This document shows positions 49,410-58,342 of a stretch of 64,000 bases of DNA, piece after piece. The stretch spans positions 620,001-684,000 of the forward strand of contig NZ_SDQC01000002.1 in assembly GCF_004153445.1 (NCBI RefSeq). Reading direction: 5' to 3'. Each line of letters opens with the position of its first letter. Position 1 is the first letter of the stretch. Below the pieces are notes generated by a model. It worked only from the letters and a program-made list of their open reading frames with translations, was not told the origin of the DNA and ran no database searches. The position numbers and the translations under genes are program-made. The stretch is from Allopusillimonas soli. GTDB taxonomy: Bacteria; Pseudomonadota; Gammaproteobacteria; Burkholderiales; Burkholderiaceae_B.

Positions 49410-50294
49410 TCAACGTATGCAGACAAAGCCCGCAGCCCGATCGGCGCCCGATGTGCCGCCGGCGCTCGAGCGGCGGACATTCGCCAGCGCCACCGGATAC
49501 ATGTCGGCCGGGCAGTCGCAGTGCGTCAGCCCGGCACCCGCTGCCAGTCCGCCACGGGCCGGTAGGCAATGACCAGCCTCGTCCTGAAAAAATGGGCCCA
49601 GAATGTCCAACGTTTTTGATCCAGACGCTATCGACGTCTGGCCGCGGGCGGCGACCGCCGAAACGCTGAGAGCCACCGTTCCCGGCGGCAATGGCGGGCC
49701 TTCCCACGCGGGGTTGGGCCAGGAAAACACCGGGCCTGCGACGTACTCTGGCCGCCTCGGATTGACCCATCCTCCCTTGCCGCCGGCGGCAAGCAGCCAG
49801 TTTGCGACCAGACGCTCGTCGACTTCGGCGCGCAACACGGCCGTGCCAACGCCCCTGAAAGCCTCTTTCAAGAAAGGTGTTTCGCTGTGGACCAGTGCCT
49901 GCATCGTGCATGCAGGCCCCGGGCAGCCCCGGCCCCGCAAAATACGCACTCGCGCCCCACCGCCCGGCTTGACGTGCAGGGGAAATCCCGGAGGCAACAA
50001 GCCCTGGGCACGCAATTCGGCAACAGTCGGCGCGGCCCAGTCGGCATATCCCGATTCGGCCAGCTTGCCGGCCGCTCCTCCCACGGTCAGATCATGATCA
50101 TGCCGCGAAAGGTATCCAGCCGCGGCATCCTGCACTGTAAGCATCCATTGTGCGCTGGACTGCGCACGCATTTCGTCTACCCGGGCCATAAGGGCTGAAG
50201 CGCTCCATGCGGCGATCAGCGTGCTCAGCAGCACCGCCAGGCTCAGTTCAAGCAAGGCGTAACCGCGTTGCCTCCACATGGCATGCCAGGCCAT
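49410..50294 (-). CDS. pilV: PilV-like minor pilin/adhesin of type IVb pilus
   Basis: A 294-residue prepilin-like protein. The N-terminus MAWHAMWRQRGYALLELSLAV has the processing site G/YALLE followed by a hydrophobic helix to about residue 36, like R64-type PilV. The C-terminal part is variable in character, Pro/Gly/Ala-rich with six Cys residues (for example GRGCPGPAC, THCDCPADM), which suits a tip adhesin held by disulfides. In R64 the 3' end of pilV is shuffled by an Rci recombinase; here there is one fixed end and no recombinase. It is the last pil gene, six bases after pilS. Confidence 0.75.
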   Translation of the reverse strand: MAWHAMWRQRGYALLELSLAVLLSTLIAAWSASALMARVDEMRAQSSAQWMLTVQDAAAGYLSRHDHDLTVGGAAGKLAESGYADWAAPTVAELRAQGLLPPGFPLHVKPGGGARVRILRGRGCPGPACTMQALVHSETPFLKEAFRGVGTAVLRAEVDERLVANWLLAAGGKGGWVNPRRPEYVAGPVFSWPNPAWEGPPLPPGTVALSVSAVAARGQTSIASGSKTLDILGPFFQDEAGHCLPARGGLAAGAGLTHCDCPADMYPVALANVRRSSAGGTSGADRAAGFVCIR

Positions 50295-50300
50295 CCCGTC

Positions 50301-50909
50301 TCAACCCATGACAAAGGTGAACGTGTTCGCGTCTCCTTTCGCGCAGTGCGCCGCCGCCTGCACGGCGCTGTATGCCACACCCGCATCCTTGAGTGTCACA
50401 TGGCTGCGCCCCGCGGCCGACAGCGTAATGCTCGAGGCCATGCGCTGCAGGACCGATGCGATGCCCGGGCACGCCGCACCGTTCACTCGCGTGAACGTCA
50501 CCGTCATGCCTGTGCCTGAAGCATGCTCCCCAACGCGAATTTCGCCGTCGCTTCCCAGCCCGTGCAGCACACGCACGTTGGGGCCGTTGCCGAGCACGGT
50601 CAGCGCGCCGGATCCGTCCGCCAGCGCCGCCAGCATATGCGTGCCGATACCGCGATATGGCGCCGTTGACGACTGCGCGGCGTTTACCCGCGCGTGCAGC
50701 GCAAAGCGGGCAACTTCCTCGCCTGCCTTGGGAACCCTGCTTTCGATGACATGGTTGTTGATGGCAGGTATGCCTATGATGGCAAGCAAAAGTATGACTG
50801 CTGTCGCAATCGAGACCTCCAGAAGCGAAAAACCGAACTGGACACGGGCCTGAGCGCAAATAAGGGCGTTAGTCGAGTGCATCGTGGCTGCTTTGCGGGT
50901 ATCGTGCAT
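50301..50909 (-). CDS. pilS: Type IVb major prepilin PilS
   Basis: A 202-residue prepilin. GGAG six bases before the ATG at 50909 sets the start. A long leader of about 26 residues, typical of type IVb pilins, ends QFG and is followed by FSLLEVSIATAVILLLAIIG, with the +5 Glu conserved. After the helix comes a globular domain with two C-terminal Cys residues (NGAACPGI and AAHCAKGD) that probably close the D-region loop. It ends FTFVMG, as many PilS-like pilins do. The frame further up overlaps pilR and is not needed. Confidence 0.82.
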   Translation of the reverse strand: MHDTRKAATMHSTNALICAQARVQFGFSLLEVSIATAVILLLAIIGIPAINNHVIESRVPKAGEEVARFALHARVNAAQSSTAPYRGIGTHMLAALADGSGALTVLGNGPNVRVLHGLGSDGEIRVGEHASGTGMTVTFTRVNGAACPGIASVLQRMASSITLSAAGRSHVTLKDAGVAYSAVQAAAHCAKGDANTFTFVMG

Positions 50910-50947
50910 GGAATCTCCGTCGAAGGAATGGAACGGGCGCCGGGTGC

Positions 50948-52087
50948 CTATTGGCCGGCATGGAAAAGTGTGATCGTGCGGCGCATCTCGTCGATGGCGG
51001 CATAGTGCCAAAGGCAAAGCCCCAGCATGGCGGCCAGCACCCCAAGCAGCAGGACCCAGCGCAGCGCCACAGCCAGGCGCGCCGCATTGCGCAGCATGTG
51101 TATGCACAACCGATTCACAGTGAACGACAAGCCTTCGCGCAGGCCGCGCGCGCATATCATGTCATCCAGGAACCAACTGTCTTCCCTGTCGAGCAGACCC
51201 GTACGGAAAATGGCGCCGCCTGTATAGCCGGCATCGACGCGCTGGCGCAGCCTATTGGCGCAATAGGCCAACCAGGGCGTTGCGCCTTCTCCCAGCAGCC
51301 GCAAGGCGGTGCGCAGGCGCATGTTGGCTTCGGCCCCCTCCCCCAGCAGGATTACCAGCAGGGACAGCAGGCGCGTGCCTTGCATATGGCGATACAGGCG
51401 CCAGAGCGCAAATTGGTCCAGCCATGAGCGCACCGGCCCCACCGCGTTGGGCAGGGACCATCGCACCCCTATCCATGCTGCGATGGCGGTCAACGCGAGC
51501 GGGATGCACCAACGATCCACCACCGCTGCAAAGGCGATCAAACCCTGGACGGTCTGCCCGTGCAATGCGGGAGGAAGGCTTGAGAACACCTGCATCAAGC
51601 GCGGTACGGTAAACCAGGGCACAGCCAACAGCATGAGAACCAGCAACGCAATGGCCACGCAGGCAGACCAGAGCGCGGAGGCAACAATGCGCCGCAACCT
51701 GGATTCCATATCGGCCGCGCCTGCAAGCGCCCGGAGCGTCTGGGTGAGCGCCTCGTTGCCCACGGCCTGAGCACTGCGGATGGCCGCCAGTTCGCCTTGG
51801 GGAAAGCAGTGCCGCCAAGTCATGTATAGATCCGCGCCGCTTGCCTCATAGGCTTGCAGCCAGGCTGCCGATAGGCGTCCGCGCACAGATCGTCGCCCAT
51901 GGCGGCGAGCGTCCTGGCGAAAGATCTCTCGCAGAGTCTGGCTTCCGCGCTGCCCTTGGAGCAGGCAGGCCAGATAGTCGCAATATTCTCCTCGACCTGA
52001 CCTGAAGCGATATGCGTCAAGATGCATGCGCAGACCGGACCACCAGGGGCGGTGGAAAACGACGCGGTTCGACTGGAGACCCATCAT
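50948..52087 (-). CDS. pilR: Type IVb pilus inner-membrane platform protein PilR (GspF family)
   Basis: A 379-residue platform protein of the GspF/PilC family. Three hydrophobic segments are visible: near residues 138-160 (ACVAIALLVLMLLAVPWF), near 195-210, and near 345-365. Two helical cytoplasmic domains are weakly repeated, each with a GEGAEAN/ARRHG-type loop. The platform couples ATPase motion to pilin extraction. Its ATG overlaps the pilQ stop (ATGA), as expected for R64-order operons in which pilQ precedes pilR. Confidence 0.82.
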   Translation of the reverse strand: MMGLQSNRVVFHRPWWSGLRMHLDAYRFRSGRGEYCDYLACLLQGQRGSQTLREIFRQDARRHGRRSVRGRLSAAWLQAYEASGADLYMTWRHCFPQGELAAIRSAQAVGNEALTQTLRALAGAADMESRLRRIVASALWSACVAIALLVLMLLAVPWFTVPRLMQVFSSLPPALHGQTVQGLIAFAAVVDRWCIPLALTAIAAWIGVRWSLPNAVGPVRSWLDQFALWRLYRHMQGTRLLSLLVILLGEGAEANMRLRTALRLLGEGATPWLAYCANRLRQRVDAGYTGGAIFRTGLLDREDSWFLDDMICARGLREGLSFTVNRLCIHMLRNAARLAVALRWVLLLGVLAAMLGLCLWHYAAIDEMRRTITLFHAGQ

Positions 52088-53853
52088 GTATGCTCCAGCC
52101 GCGACGCGGGGACAGCCGTCCTCGCCATGGGCAGCCCCGGCCAGTCCAGGACTGCCGGATGCCCTACATGCGGAGAATGTCGTCCGGCTTTCTTTGCAAC
52201 AATCAGTTCGGTTTCAAACGCGCGAAATCGTGGCTCCACATCCCTTGGGTCCACCATGCCGGCGAACGCCTTATCCACGGCGCATGCCATAGCCGACATC
52301 TCGGGCGCACACGCCATGGCCGGCTCAACCACCTCCGCCGCCAATGTGTGGCCTTCATAGCCTCGCAGCTCAACAGGCTTGCCGAGCGAGCAGGCCTCAC
52401 ACCCTTCGGGATTGCGAATGCGCAAGGTATCCGTCGAACGCTCGTAAAGCTGGCACAGAATATCCAACCAGCGCTGCCAATACCTGCCGCACCGATTTTG
52501 TCCATCGGCGCCAGGCGCACCAGCCAGCAATCTATCGGCAGGCTGGGCGCAGCGCTGGCAGAGCGCCGGGATTAGCGCCTGATAAACAAGCAGGCGCAGC
52601 ATGCCGGGCGTCGCAAGAAAATCCTTCGACACGCCGATGAAATCGGAGGCCAGCCTTGCGGGAATCAAGTCGGCGGAAAGGGCATGCACAGTGGCATATA
52701 CGTTGACACCGGATGAAGCCAGATCCATGAAGGCCCTGCCTGTTTCCCGGTCACGTATTTCTCCCAAGAGCACATCGTGTGCCGCCGAACGCTTCACCGC
52801 ACGCAGCTTTGCTGCATAGGCTTCGTGCGCGGCATGCCCGAGGTCGCGGGCTATCGAGTTCTGAATGGCGCCGGGAATGGCATACTCGACAGGATCTTCT
52901 ATCGTGACCACTTTCCGGTGCTGCGCCAAACCGTGCAGCAACACGGCGAGGGTGGTGGACTTCCCTGCCCCCACCGCCCCTGCGAAGATGACCGCGCCTC
53001 CTTCCGCGTTCAACGCGCGCTGGATCTGGGCAGTCTGATCAGGCAGATAGCCAAGGCCGTCAAGACTTTTGGCGAGCATATTCCCGCGGCTGGAGAGAAG
53101 CCGAAGGCAGACGCTCGGGCCGGACTCCGCGGCCAGGGAAGACCAGCGAGCACGACATGGGGCGCCATCGATATTGAGCGCCATGACCCCTTGCTGTTCT
53201 CGGCCAGGGTCAAACACGGCGCCATTCCCGCCTCGTATATCCATCCAGGCGACCGAAAGCATGTCAAGCAGCACGCTGGTTGCAATGCCCTTGAAGCAGT
53301 CGGGCTGAACATACCGGCCATCGATGGTGTACCGCACTTCAGAAACCTCGCGATCCCTGTGCACGTTCAGATGGATGTCGGTCGCACCATGCCGCACGCC
53401 CCATGACACCAGATCGTGAAAGGCGCCGCCAAGCGCGGGCCTGGACGGATCCGGCACATCTGCTATGGATTGGCGGCCCGCAACCATGCCCTGCCCGCGC
53501 AGAACAGCCTGCAGCATGGGCGCCGTCACAACGTAACGCTGCGGCGATGCCGTCAAATAGCCGTTTGCCTTTACGCGTCGCAATACTTCCTCTGCCTGAT
53601 CGCCGGCCACATGCTCCGCCAGCGCGAAAAGCGCGACATCGCCGCTCTCCAGCAACACGGGCGCGAGCCGGCCCGACAGCATCTCCAGTCCAAGCTCGGC
53701 GGTGAGCGCACGTAACGCGCCGGGCTGCATGGCCAGTAGTGCCTCGCTATTGGGCAACACCACAGCATCGGCCGTATTGAAACGCGGCTGGATATCCGAT
53801 GAGCCCGAGAGCCCGGTCGCAGGGCGTCGGCGTCTAAGGTAACGCCGTATCAT
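52084..53853 (-). CDS. pilQ: Type IVb pilus assembly ATPase PilQ (GspE family)
   Basis: A 589-residue secretion ATPase. Residues about 145-250 are the N2 domain with GVRHGATDIHLNVH. Walker A is GAVGAGKSTTL near residue 285, the Asp box VVTIEDPVEY, Walker B VLLGEIRDRETG, and the His box ATVHALSA. The C-terminal domain carries a CxxC pair (LCQRCAQ ... GCEACSLG) spaced for a zinc site, and an extra tail. It overlaps pilP and pilR by four bases each. The longer start at 53883 would overlap pilP further, so I use the ATGA-coupled one. Confidence 0.88.
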   Translation of the reverse strand: MIRRYLRRRRPATGLSGSSDIQPRFNTADAVVLPNSEALLAMQPGALRALTAELGLEMLSGRLAPVLLESGDVALFALAEHVAGDQAEEVLRRVKANGYLTASPQRYVVTAPMLQAVLRGQGMVAGRQSIADVPDPSRPALGGAFHDLVSWGVRHGATDIHLNVHRDREVSEVRYTIDGRYVQPDCFKGIATSVLLDMLSVAWMDIRGGNGAVFDPGREQQGVMALNIDGAPCRARWSSLAAESGPSVCLRLLSSRGNMLAKSLDGLGYLPDQTAQIQRALNAEGGAVIFAGAVGAGKSTTLAVLLHGLAQHRKVVTIEDPVEYAIPGAIQNSIARDLGHAAHEAYAAKLRAVKRSAAHDVLLGEIRDRETGRAFMDLASSGVNVYATVHALSADLIPARLASDFIGVSKDFLATPGMLRLLVYQALIPALCQRCAQPADRLLAGAPGADGQNRCGRYWQRWLDILCQLYERSTDTLRIRNPEGCEACSLGKPVELRGYEGHTLAAEVVEPAMACAPEMSAMACAVDKAFAGMVDPRDVEPRFRAFETELIVAKKAGRHSPHVGHPAVLDWPGLPMARTAVPASRLEHT

Positions 53854-54344
53854 GGCCGTACCTGAAGGTCGGGGTAAACGCATAGCGTATGGGAATCTTG
53901 TTCGCCCTCAAGCCGTACGCACGACGCCGACATTTCACGCAACAGGTAGGCGGGCTCTTGCTGCACCGGCCCCAAGGGCCGCGCGCGGCCGCGCACATAG
54001 ACCATGGGCTGTCCATTGACCGACACATGCGCCAATAGCCTGTCGCCCGAACCATAGAGCGCGAGCAACTTCGGCCGGTCGGCGCTCGGGCTTGTTTCCA
54101 TGCCATCATGTCGCCCGGCACGAAGCACGCCTGTGCGCGCCTGATTGAGCGCGGCGTCGGCTTCCAGCTGCATCAGCTCGTACACCAGCATCCTGTCCGC
54201 TTCTTCTTGTGCGGCGATGGATGCAGCGCTCGCCGCCGATGCATGCGTTGGTGCGGCAGACGGACTAATCGCCAAGCAGACCATGGTCGCCCGCCAACGA
54301 CGCGTCCAGAACCTGCGCGGACTCGGAGATAATGGCGGCGGCAT
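53850..54344 (-). CDS. pilP: Type IVb pilus biogenesis protein PilP
   Basis: A 164-residue exported protein. GGAG just before the ATG at 54344 suggests this start, giving a basic n-region (RRFWTRRWR) and hydrophobic core (ATMVCLAIS) ending in ASA. It overlaps pilO by 80 bases, so a shorter start at the ATG at 54284 is possible though it would make a poor signal. The remainder is a helical segment (EADRMLVYELMQLEADAALNQAR) and a small beta-rich domain ending CVYPDLQVRP, the layout of R64 PilP, which links the inner-membrane complex to the secretin. Confidence 0.7.
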   Translation of the reverse strand: MPPPLSPSPRRFWTRRWRATMVCLAISPSAAPTHASAASAASIAAQEEADRMLVYELMQLEADAALNQARTGVLRAGRHDGMETSPSADRPKLLALYGSGDRLLAHVSVNGQPMVYVRGRARPLGPVQQEPAYLLREMSASCVRLEGEQDSHTLCVYPDLQVRP

Positions 54345-55626
54345 GGGGACTCCAGATTTCATACAAGGCTCCAGAAAGAGAAATCATCAAGGCACTTTGC
54401 CTGGCATCGGGTTTCTCCAGGGTCCGATGGCCAAGGTGGACGGTCTGCCAGCCCATGTCCATGGCGAGCGGTACCATGAGGCTGACAGACCTGAGCGGCC
54501 CCTCGACACGCAAGTGCCTGGATCGATACCGCCGATCAGTGGCATTCGCGGCGTGGGGCGGCACAGGCGACGCCAGCATCTCGGACGGGCCAGTGTCGAG
54601 CACCGTAAAGGCCGGGCGTATCGTCTGAAGCGCTGGCAGCAGGGCTCTGTCGTTGTCTGCAGCCAGGCTGACACGCCCTCCATGAAGCGGGCGGCCTGGC
54701 GAGGGCATCTGCCATGTCGCCCGAGCCACGTCCAGCCCTTGGAACGCAATGTGCCATCCAGGCAGGGCGGGTCGCAATAGGCTTTCATTGCCAGGCGTGC
54801 CATGGCGCGTGTACTCTGCGCTGCAATCCCAGCGAAGTAAGATGGCCTCGCATCGCATTGTAGTGAGCAGCCATCCATCAAGTCGCACCGGTAGCCGGTG
54901 CAAAGATTGCAGCAAAGCCCGCAGTCCAGCCGTCCCATGAATGATGGGCGTGGGTGGTGCATCCCTTGCTGGCGCATCATGCATGGGATCTGAGGCCGAT
55001 GCGGACGGACTGCCAACCATGGCCACCCGCAGGCCGGCCGGCGCTGCGCCAAACCACAGGGCGAACACGGCGCATAGCAGAAGAAGCCCTGCGCAAGCCG
55101 CGGCGATGGGAATGGGCTGGAAGGCATAGGACACCTTCCGCAACGTCGTCGCGGTGTCTGCCGCGCGGGCCAGAGCTTCGATATTGGGCATTGGATGCGA
55201 CGAAGCTTCGTCCAGTACGCACAGATGAGGAAACGATAGGCGCAGCTCCGCCAATGCCTGCCGCGCTTCTTCCATATCGCGGCAAAGACGGTCGGTACTG
55301 GCCACGACCATGCCTTCGTGAGCCGCCACCAGCCAGATCGCATCGGAACCGACAGGCATGGCCATGGCTGTGGCTCCGGTTGGATACAAGGCGGCGAAAA
55401 TCGCGGCTGCCGAATTCGGCAACGGTACATGCTGAGGCTGGCGCAGCACCGCGATGCCCACAGCAGAAAGCTCGGGTCCGGTAATCACGCTGTGCGTGGC
55501 GCGATATCGCCTTGCAATGCGCATGCCCGCTTTCGCCGGCTGCGCATCAAGCACCGTAAACCACGACATGCCAAACAGCAGTGTGCAGCGCCCTGTGGGT
55601 ATCAGCAAAGGCTCGTGCATGGACAC
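54265..55626 (-). CDS. pilO: Type IVb pilus protein PilO (PilO2 family)
   Basis: A 453-residue protein with one membrane helix near residues 172-192 (FQPIPIAAACAGLLLLCAVFALWF). The cytoplasmic N-terminal domain contains GSDAIWLVAAHEGMVVAST, and the C-terminal part is periplasmic. This matches the type IVb PilO2 layout, a scaffold between ATPase and secretin unrelated in sequence to type IVa PilO. The start is a GTG at 55626 with GAGGG six bases upstream; the ATG at 55620 is too far from it. It follows pilN after two bases. Confidence 0.78.
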   Translation of the reverse strand: MSMHEPLLIPTGRCTLLFGMSWFTVLDAQPAKAGMRIARRYRATHSVITGPELSAVGIAVLRQPQHVPLPNSAAAIFAALYPTGATAMAMPVGSDAIWLVAAHEGMVVASTDRLCRDMEEARQALAELRLSFPHLCVLDEASSHPMPNIEALARAADTATTLRKVSYAFQPIPIAAACAGLLLLCAVFALWFGAAPAGLRVAMVGSPSASASDPMHDAPARDAPPTPIIHGTAGLRALLQSLHRLPVRLDGWLLTTMRCEAILLRWDCSAEYTRHGTPGNESLLRPALPGWHIAFQGLDVARATWQMPSPGRPLHGGRVSLAADNDRALLPALQTIRPAFTVLDTGPSEMLASPVPPHAANATDRRYRSRHLRVEGPLRSVSLMVPLAMDMGWQTVHLGHRTLEKPDARQSALMISLSGALYEIWSPHAAAIISESAQVLDASLAGDHGLLGD

Positions 55627-55628
55627 CG

Positions 55629-57218
55629 CTAGCCCTCTTCGATCTGCGCTGTCACGATGATGATGGTGCCGAGGCGGTGGGTGGACGCTGCCTCGCTGCC
55701 ACCCAGCGCCAGGGGCAGGCCAGGGTTAAGCCGTCTGCTTTCCGTTTCACGGCCCTGGCGGTCAAAGCCAGAGATAAGCAATGGCTGCCCTGGCTGCAGC
55801 GCCACCTGCTGCACGATGCCGTTGCCATCTATCGTGATCTGCTGCAATTGCAGCGGATTGTCCTTGCTGCCGAAAGTGACCGACCGCAATGGCTGTGCCA
55901 CGGTATTGTCGTACGCGATGGACAGCAACACCCGACCATTGTCCATGGCTTCGGGCACAAGCGTAATCAGTGATCCGACGGTCTGTTCCCGTTGACTGAC
56001 CGATACTGGCGGCATCGCCATGCCCATCCCTTGCGTCACGGGTTGCACCTGCACCTGATCCACATAGGAAAATGTAGTGCGCACGGCGTGTGTGACCGGG
56101 CGTCGGTTGAGCGTCAGTACGGGCATACTGGTATGCCGCACAATTTGCCCTTTTCTGCCCAGTGCTTTGATCAATGCCGCGGAGCCCTTATAGATGCCTT
56201 GCGATATGCTAGCCTCCGCGCTGGCGCTCAGTGCGACCGGCGGTGCGGAAACACCTACGCCGGTAAGGCTTGCCGCGGCATGCGCACTGGAAAAGATGGC
56301 TTGCCAGTCCATGCCCAGCTCGGCCTCGCCACTCGCCTGGATGGTCAGCTCTTCGAACACCAGGCGGATGCGGCGGGTCAGCGCGCGGTTTTCTCGCGCC
56401 AGATAGCGGGTAATGTTTTCCAGCACATCTGGCGTATCGGTGATGACAATGGCGGCCCCCGCACCCGGCTCCGCAACCATGAACCCCGCGCGGGAAAGAA
56501 ATGGCTCAAGACGGGCACGTATGGTCGCCAGCGCATCCTGGCCGCCGCCTGCCAGTCGCGTGCCCGATGCACTGGCGAAGCTGCCTGGACGGTCGCCTTC
56601 GGCTTGTCCGAGCGATGCCTGGGCATGCGCGTTGAGTGTCAATGCGTGCACATCGAAGACGCGCGTTTCAGTGCGGTAGAACTCGATGCGGTCTTGCTGG
56701 TAGCGCCAGCGTATGCTTAGCCTGGCGGCGATGCGATCAAGAATTCGGGCCAAAGGCTCCGACACATCGACCAGATCGATGCCCAACGGCGCCGGCACAG
56801 CCAGCGCCGCATCGCCAGCCGCCAGACGGGGCAAAAATGCTTCAGCCGGCAGCAATGCCTCGGGGCTGATATGAACCGGAATGCCGGTGGCGGCCATCAA
56901 GCGTCTTGCAATACCAGGCAAATCAATGGGCCCATCAGCGAAAACGAGCGTCGTTCGGACATCCGCGCGAAGCGCGGCGGGCAGCGTGACATCGCGCCCC
57001 AGCGGTTGGGGCGCGCCCGCCAGCCAGGGCCGGTCCACATCCTGGGCTTGCTGGCGCTCGGCGCCATCGATTGTTTTTCGGCCAAACCCTTGGTGTCCAG
57101 CATCGATGCGCTGGCGCGCCGACGCGAATACGCCGGAAATCTCTGCTGCTTGCCTGATGACTGTGCAACCCTGTAGCGCCAGGCACAGAACCAGACTCAA
57201 TGCGATTCGTGAACTCAT
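55629..57218 (-). CDS. pilN: Type IVb pilus secretin PilN, lipoprotein
   Basis: A 529-residue secretin. The signal peptide ends in the lipobox LQGC at residues about 15-18, and FDVHALTLNAHAQASLG with the following segments is the N-domain region. The C-terminal secretin domain has RRIRLVFEELTIQ, VTHAVRTTFSYVDQVQVQPVTQG, VGSLITLVPEAMDNGRVLLSIAYDNT and LLISGFDRQGRETESRRLN. It forms the outer-membrane pore for the pilus. The ATG at 57218 overlaps the pilL stop (ATGA); the frame upstream of that is only a shadow of pilL. Confidence 0.88.
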   Translation of the reverse strand: MSSRIALSLVLCLALQGCTVIRQAAEISGVFASARQRIDAGHQGFGRKTIDGAERQQAQDVDRPWLAGAPQPLGRDVTLPAALRADVRTTLVFADGPIDLPGIARRLMAATGIPVHISPEALLPAEAFLPRLAAGDAALAVPAPLGIDLVDVSEPLARILDRIAARLSIRWRYQQDRIEFYRTETRVFDVHALTLNAHAQASLGQAEGDRPGSFASASGTRLAGGGQDALATIRARLEPFLSRAGFMVAEPGAGAAIVITDTPDVLENITRYLARENRALTRRIRLVFEELTIQASGEAELGMDWQAIFSSAHAAASLTGVGVSAPPVALSASAEASISQGIYKGSAALIKALGRKGQIVRHTSMPVLTLNRRPVTHAVRTTFSYVDQVQVQPVTQGMGMAMPPVSVSQREQTVGSLITLVPEAMDNGRVLLSIAYDNTVAQPLRSVTFGSKDNPLQLQQITIDGNGIVQQVALQPGQPLLISGFDRQGRETESRRLNPGLPLALGGSEAASTHRLGTIIIVTAQIEEG

Positions 57219-58102
57219 GATGCGGCACCTGCCGCGAGGCTTCCGCTGCATGATTGCGCATGGGGCACCACACGCAGGACATGATTGCTGTAGAAGCATG
57301 GCTGGAGGGGGTGGCTGCCCATCTCGGTGGCGGAAAGCAATGCGCGGACAGCAGACTTGAAATCGCCTTCGAAGCGGGCGGAGCCTGAAAGCGGAATATC
57401 GAACTCGGCATGCCAGTGCTCCGGACGGAAAGTCCAACCCGCATGCGAAGCCCAGCGTGCCAGCACGAGGCGCATATTTCCATCCTCGGGGCCTGCGTAG
57501 TAGGCATAAGGTTGCGCCACGGCAAAGCTGGCTGCGGTCATGTCTCCCGCCAATGACCCGGTTCCGGTTGCATCGGGGCGCTGCCGCAGCGGGGCGCCCG
57601 ATGGGCCGGCAGCCATAGGTAAGCGCGCTACCGTGGATGTAGCGGTGGCGTCCTCTTGCAAACCCACGGGCGCTTCGGACGGGACTGGCGTCCCGATCGC
57701 TGGCAAAGCATGCGGTGCCGCCACAGCTGCGGGCTGCTGCTGCGACGCTGTGGAAGCGGCCTTGGTCACATGCGCCTGGAGATGCCCGCCGCGCAGTAGC
57801 AGGCGGGACCAGACACGCGACAGAACCACATAAGGGCCGTCCTGGCGGTAGGATAGCGGGCGGCTTCCGGACTCGGGCGCGAAGATGGCTGGCACGGGCG
57901 TGCCTGGCGCGAACTGCAGCCACATTTGTTGCCCATTGTCGAATGCCTGAAGCGGCGCAATGGCACGGTCACCTTGAAGACGCCAGTCAAAGTTCAGCAA
58001 GGAGGCGGGTGTTGCGACCGCACGGAAAGATTGCCAGCCTGGCGCGGCCAGGCATCCAGGCAAGAGGCACAAGGCCAGAATGGCGAGAGAAAAGCGAGGC
58101 AT
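57215..58102 (-). CDS. pilL: PilL-like lipoprotein with VirB9/TrbG-like and TcpQ-like regions
   Basis: A 295-residue lipoprotein: signal peptide with LPGC at residues about 14-17. Residues about 40-110 (WRLQGDRAIAPLQAFDNGQQ, MWLQFAPGTPVPAIFAPE, GPYVVLSRVWSRLLLRGG) read like the beta-sandwich domain of VirB9/TrbG/CagX proteins of type IV secretion systems. A Pro/Ala/Thr-rich linker follows, and residues about 215-285 (MRLVLARWASHAGWTFRPEHW, FEGDFKSAVRALLSAT, YSNHVLRVV) match the TcpQ/PilL C-terminal domain that delivers the secretin to the outer membrane. It is first in the pil operon. Confidence 0.72.
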   Translation of the reverse strand: MPRFSLAILALCLLPGCLAAPGWQSFRAVATPASLLNFDWRLQGDRAIAPLQAFDNGQQMWLQFAPGTPVPAIFAPESGSRPLSYRQDGPYVVLSRVWSRLLLRGGHLQAHVTKAASTASQQQPAAVAAPHALPAIGTPVPSEAPVGLQEDATATSTVARLPMAAGPSGAPLRQRPDATGTGSLAGDMTAASFAVAQPYAYYAGPEDGNMRLVLARWASHAGWTFRPEHWHAEFDIPLSGSARFEGDFKSAVRALLSATEMGSHPLQPCFYSNHVLRVVPHAQSCSGSLAAGAAS

Positions 58103-58275
58103 TGGCGTGTTCAGTCACGGATCAGATCTCGCGCATCAAAAACCGATGCGCAGCCACATCCTGCACTGGCTTCGGGTTGGCCGCCACGCCGGGTACTACG
58201 AATGGAAAAATCAGTCCTTGCGCTCGCCGGTCAGAATGCTCTTTGAACACAAGGCACTGACACTGCGGGCGCGGC

Positions 58276-58321
58276 AAAAAAAAACCGCGCTGCCCAGGCT
58301 GATTTTGCCCAGGCAGCGCGG
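58276..58321 (-). terminator. Rho-independent terminator of the UgpB-like gene
   Basis: A perfect 10-base stem, CCGCGCTGCC (58285-58294) with GGCAGCGCGG (58312-58321), with further inner pairing, is followed on the reverse strand by nine T residues. It stands 20 bases after the stop of the binding-protein gene and separates it from the pil operon. Confidence 0.88.
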
Positions 58322-58342
58322 CTTGCGCCATCCGCGTATGCG

